Assembly: GCF_021654165.1 (NCBI RefSeq)
Contig: NZ_JAKFZN010000007.1
Span: 1 to 64,000, forward strand
DNA length: 64,000 nt
Source of the DNA: Nereida sp. MMG025
GTDB lineage: Bacteria > Pseudomonadota > Alphaproteobacteria > Rhodobacterales > Rhodobacteraceae
Direction of reading: 5' to 3'
Under the pieces are notes generated by a model, which was given only the letters and a program-made list of their open reading frames with translations, was not told the DNA's origin and did not search any database. The stretch's first letter is position 1, and every line of letters begins with the position of its first letter. A program made the translations under genes and the position numbers. Shown piece after piece: positions 63,691 through 64,000 of this stretch.

Positions 63691-64000
63691 ATGATTGAGC
63701 AGCTTGAACGCATCGTTGGCGCAGACCACGTCAAAACGGGCAGTGATCTTGCGGGCTATTCCAGCGACTGGATTGGCAGCTATCACTGGACCCCGCTGGC
63801 ATTGGTGCGTCCGCGCACCACGGCCGAAGTCGCCGCGCTGATCAAATGGGCCAATGAGACCAAAACCCCCGTCGTGCCCGTGAGCGGCAACACGGGGCTG
63901 AACGGCGGGACCTTTGCAGAAGGTGCGGTCATGCTGTCGCTGGACCGCATGAACACCATCCACGAGGTGCGCCCCAAAGCACGGGTCGCGGTGGTCGAAG
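63691..64000 (+). CDS. FAD-binding oxidoreductase, GlcD/D-2-hydroxyacid dehydrogenase type (partial, cut by window end)
   Basis: The first 103 codons are present, starting MIEQLERIVGADHVKTGSDL after GGGGGAA. WTPLALVRPRTTAEVAALIK and TPVVPVSGNTGLNGG are the VAO/PCMH-type FAD-binding pattern (the GNTGL loop holds the pyrophosphate). Members oxidise D-lactate, glycolate or D-2-hydroxyglutarate and pass electrons to quinone or ETF. The substrate-binding domain lies beyond 64000, so specificity is unknown. Confidence 0.85.
   Translation, partial: MIEQLERIVGADHVKTGSDLAGYSSDWIGSYHWTPLALVRPRTTAEVAALIKWANETKTPVVPVSGNTGLNGGTFAEGAVMLSLDRMNTIHEVRPKARVAVVE

Overview
The window looks like chromosomal DNA of a marine alphaproteobacterium of the Rhodobacteraceae (Roseobacter group). 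The evidence is gene content and protein style: monomeric NADP isocitrate dehydrogenase, taurine degradation through Tpa/TauR/Xsc joined to a SoeABC-type sulfite dehydrogenase, an Ior-type molybdenum hydroxylase, mmsAB, and a De Ley-Doudoroff galactose operon. Genes are densely packed, many with ATGA or TGATG start/stop overlaps. I saw no rRNA, CRISPR array, complete insertion sequence or phage.

Layout. 1-600: decayed sequence with an acyl-carrier-protein remnant and a short hydrophobic fragment. 606-9301: a class IV aminotransferase, a two-subunit molybdenum hydroxylase, a PfkB sugar kinase, isocitrate dehydrogenase, a small DUF2805-type protein and an ABC1/UbiB-like kinase. 9303-11704: galE and a Wza-like polysaccharide export lipoprotein. 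11855-15133: an unusual three-gene cassette made of a subtilisin-like protease, a 108-residue protein that may be a propeptide-like partner, and a protein of five tandem glycine-zipper modules. This is the best candidate for an undescribed system. 15403-18720: mmsA, a LysR regulator and mmsB (valine/methylmalonate semialdehyde metabolism).

18754-35434 is a sulfonate island. tauABC import taurine, Tpa deaminates it to sulfoacetaldehyde, Xsc cleaves that to acetyl phosphate and sulfite, a TauE/SafE-family permease may export sulfite, and SoeABC can oxidise it to sulfate. TauR (MocR type) is the likely activator, and paired CTGGAC-type direct repeats lie in front of both tpa and xsc. A GMC oxidoreductase sits 4 bp behind tauC and could feed another sulfonate, such as isethionate, into the same route. 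TauC carries a large periplasmic insertion.

35456-39848 is a CUT1 sugar ABC transporter of unknown substrate with an 18-bp LacI-type operator upstream. A SnoaL-like protein and a DbpA-type RNA helicase follow. 43096-57939 is a galactoside system: an ATPase and an IclR regulator on the minus strand, then on the plus strand a sugar-binding protein, two permeases, alpha-galactosidase, IlvD-type sugar-acid dehydratase, SDR sugar dehydrogenase, dgoK, dgoA, SMP-30 lactonase, GH42 beta-galactosidase and aldose 1-epimerase. Together these would take alpha- and beta-galactosides to pyruvate and glyceraldehyde 3-phosphate.

57946-64000: a secreted alpha/beta hydrolase, ugd and manC (nucleotide-sugar supply for surface polysaccharide), an unrecognised two-gene unit with a tiny leader ORF, a tRNA with anticodon CAT and a duplicated piece of its 3' end nearby, and the start of an FAD-linked oxidase cut by the window edge. 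Starts were chosen mainly by Shine-Dalgarno (SD) position and coupling. All functions are by family resemblance read from sequence; no database search was run.
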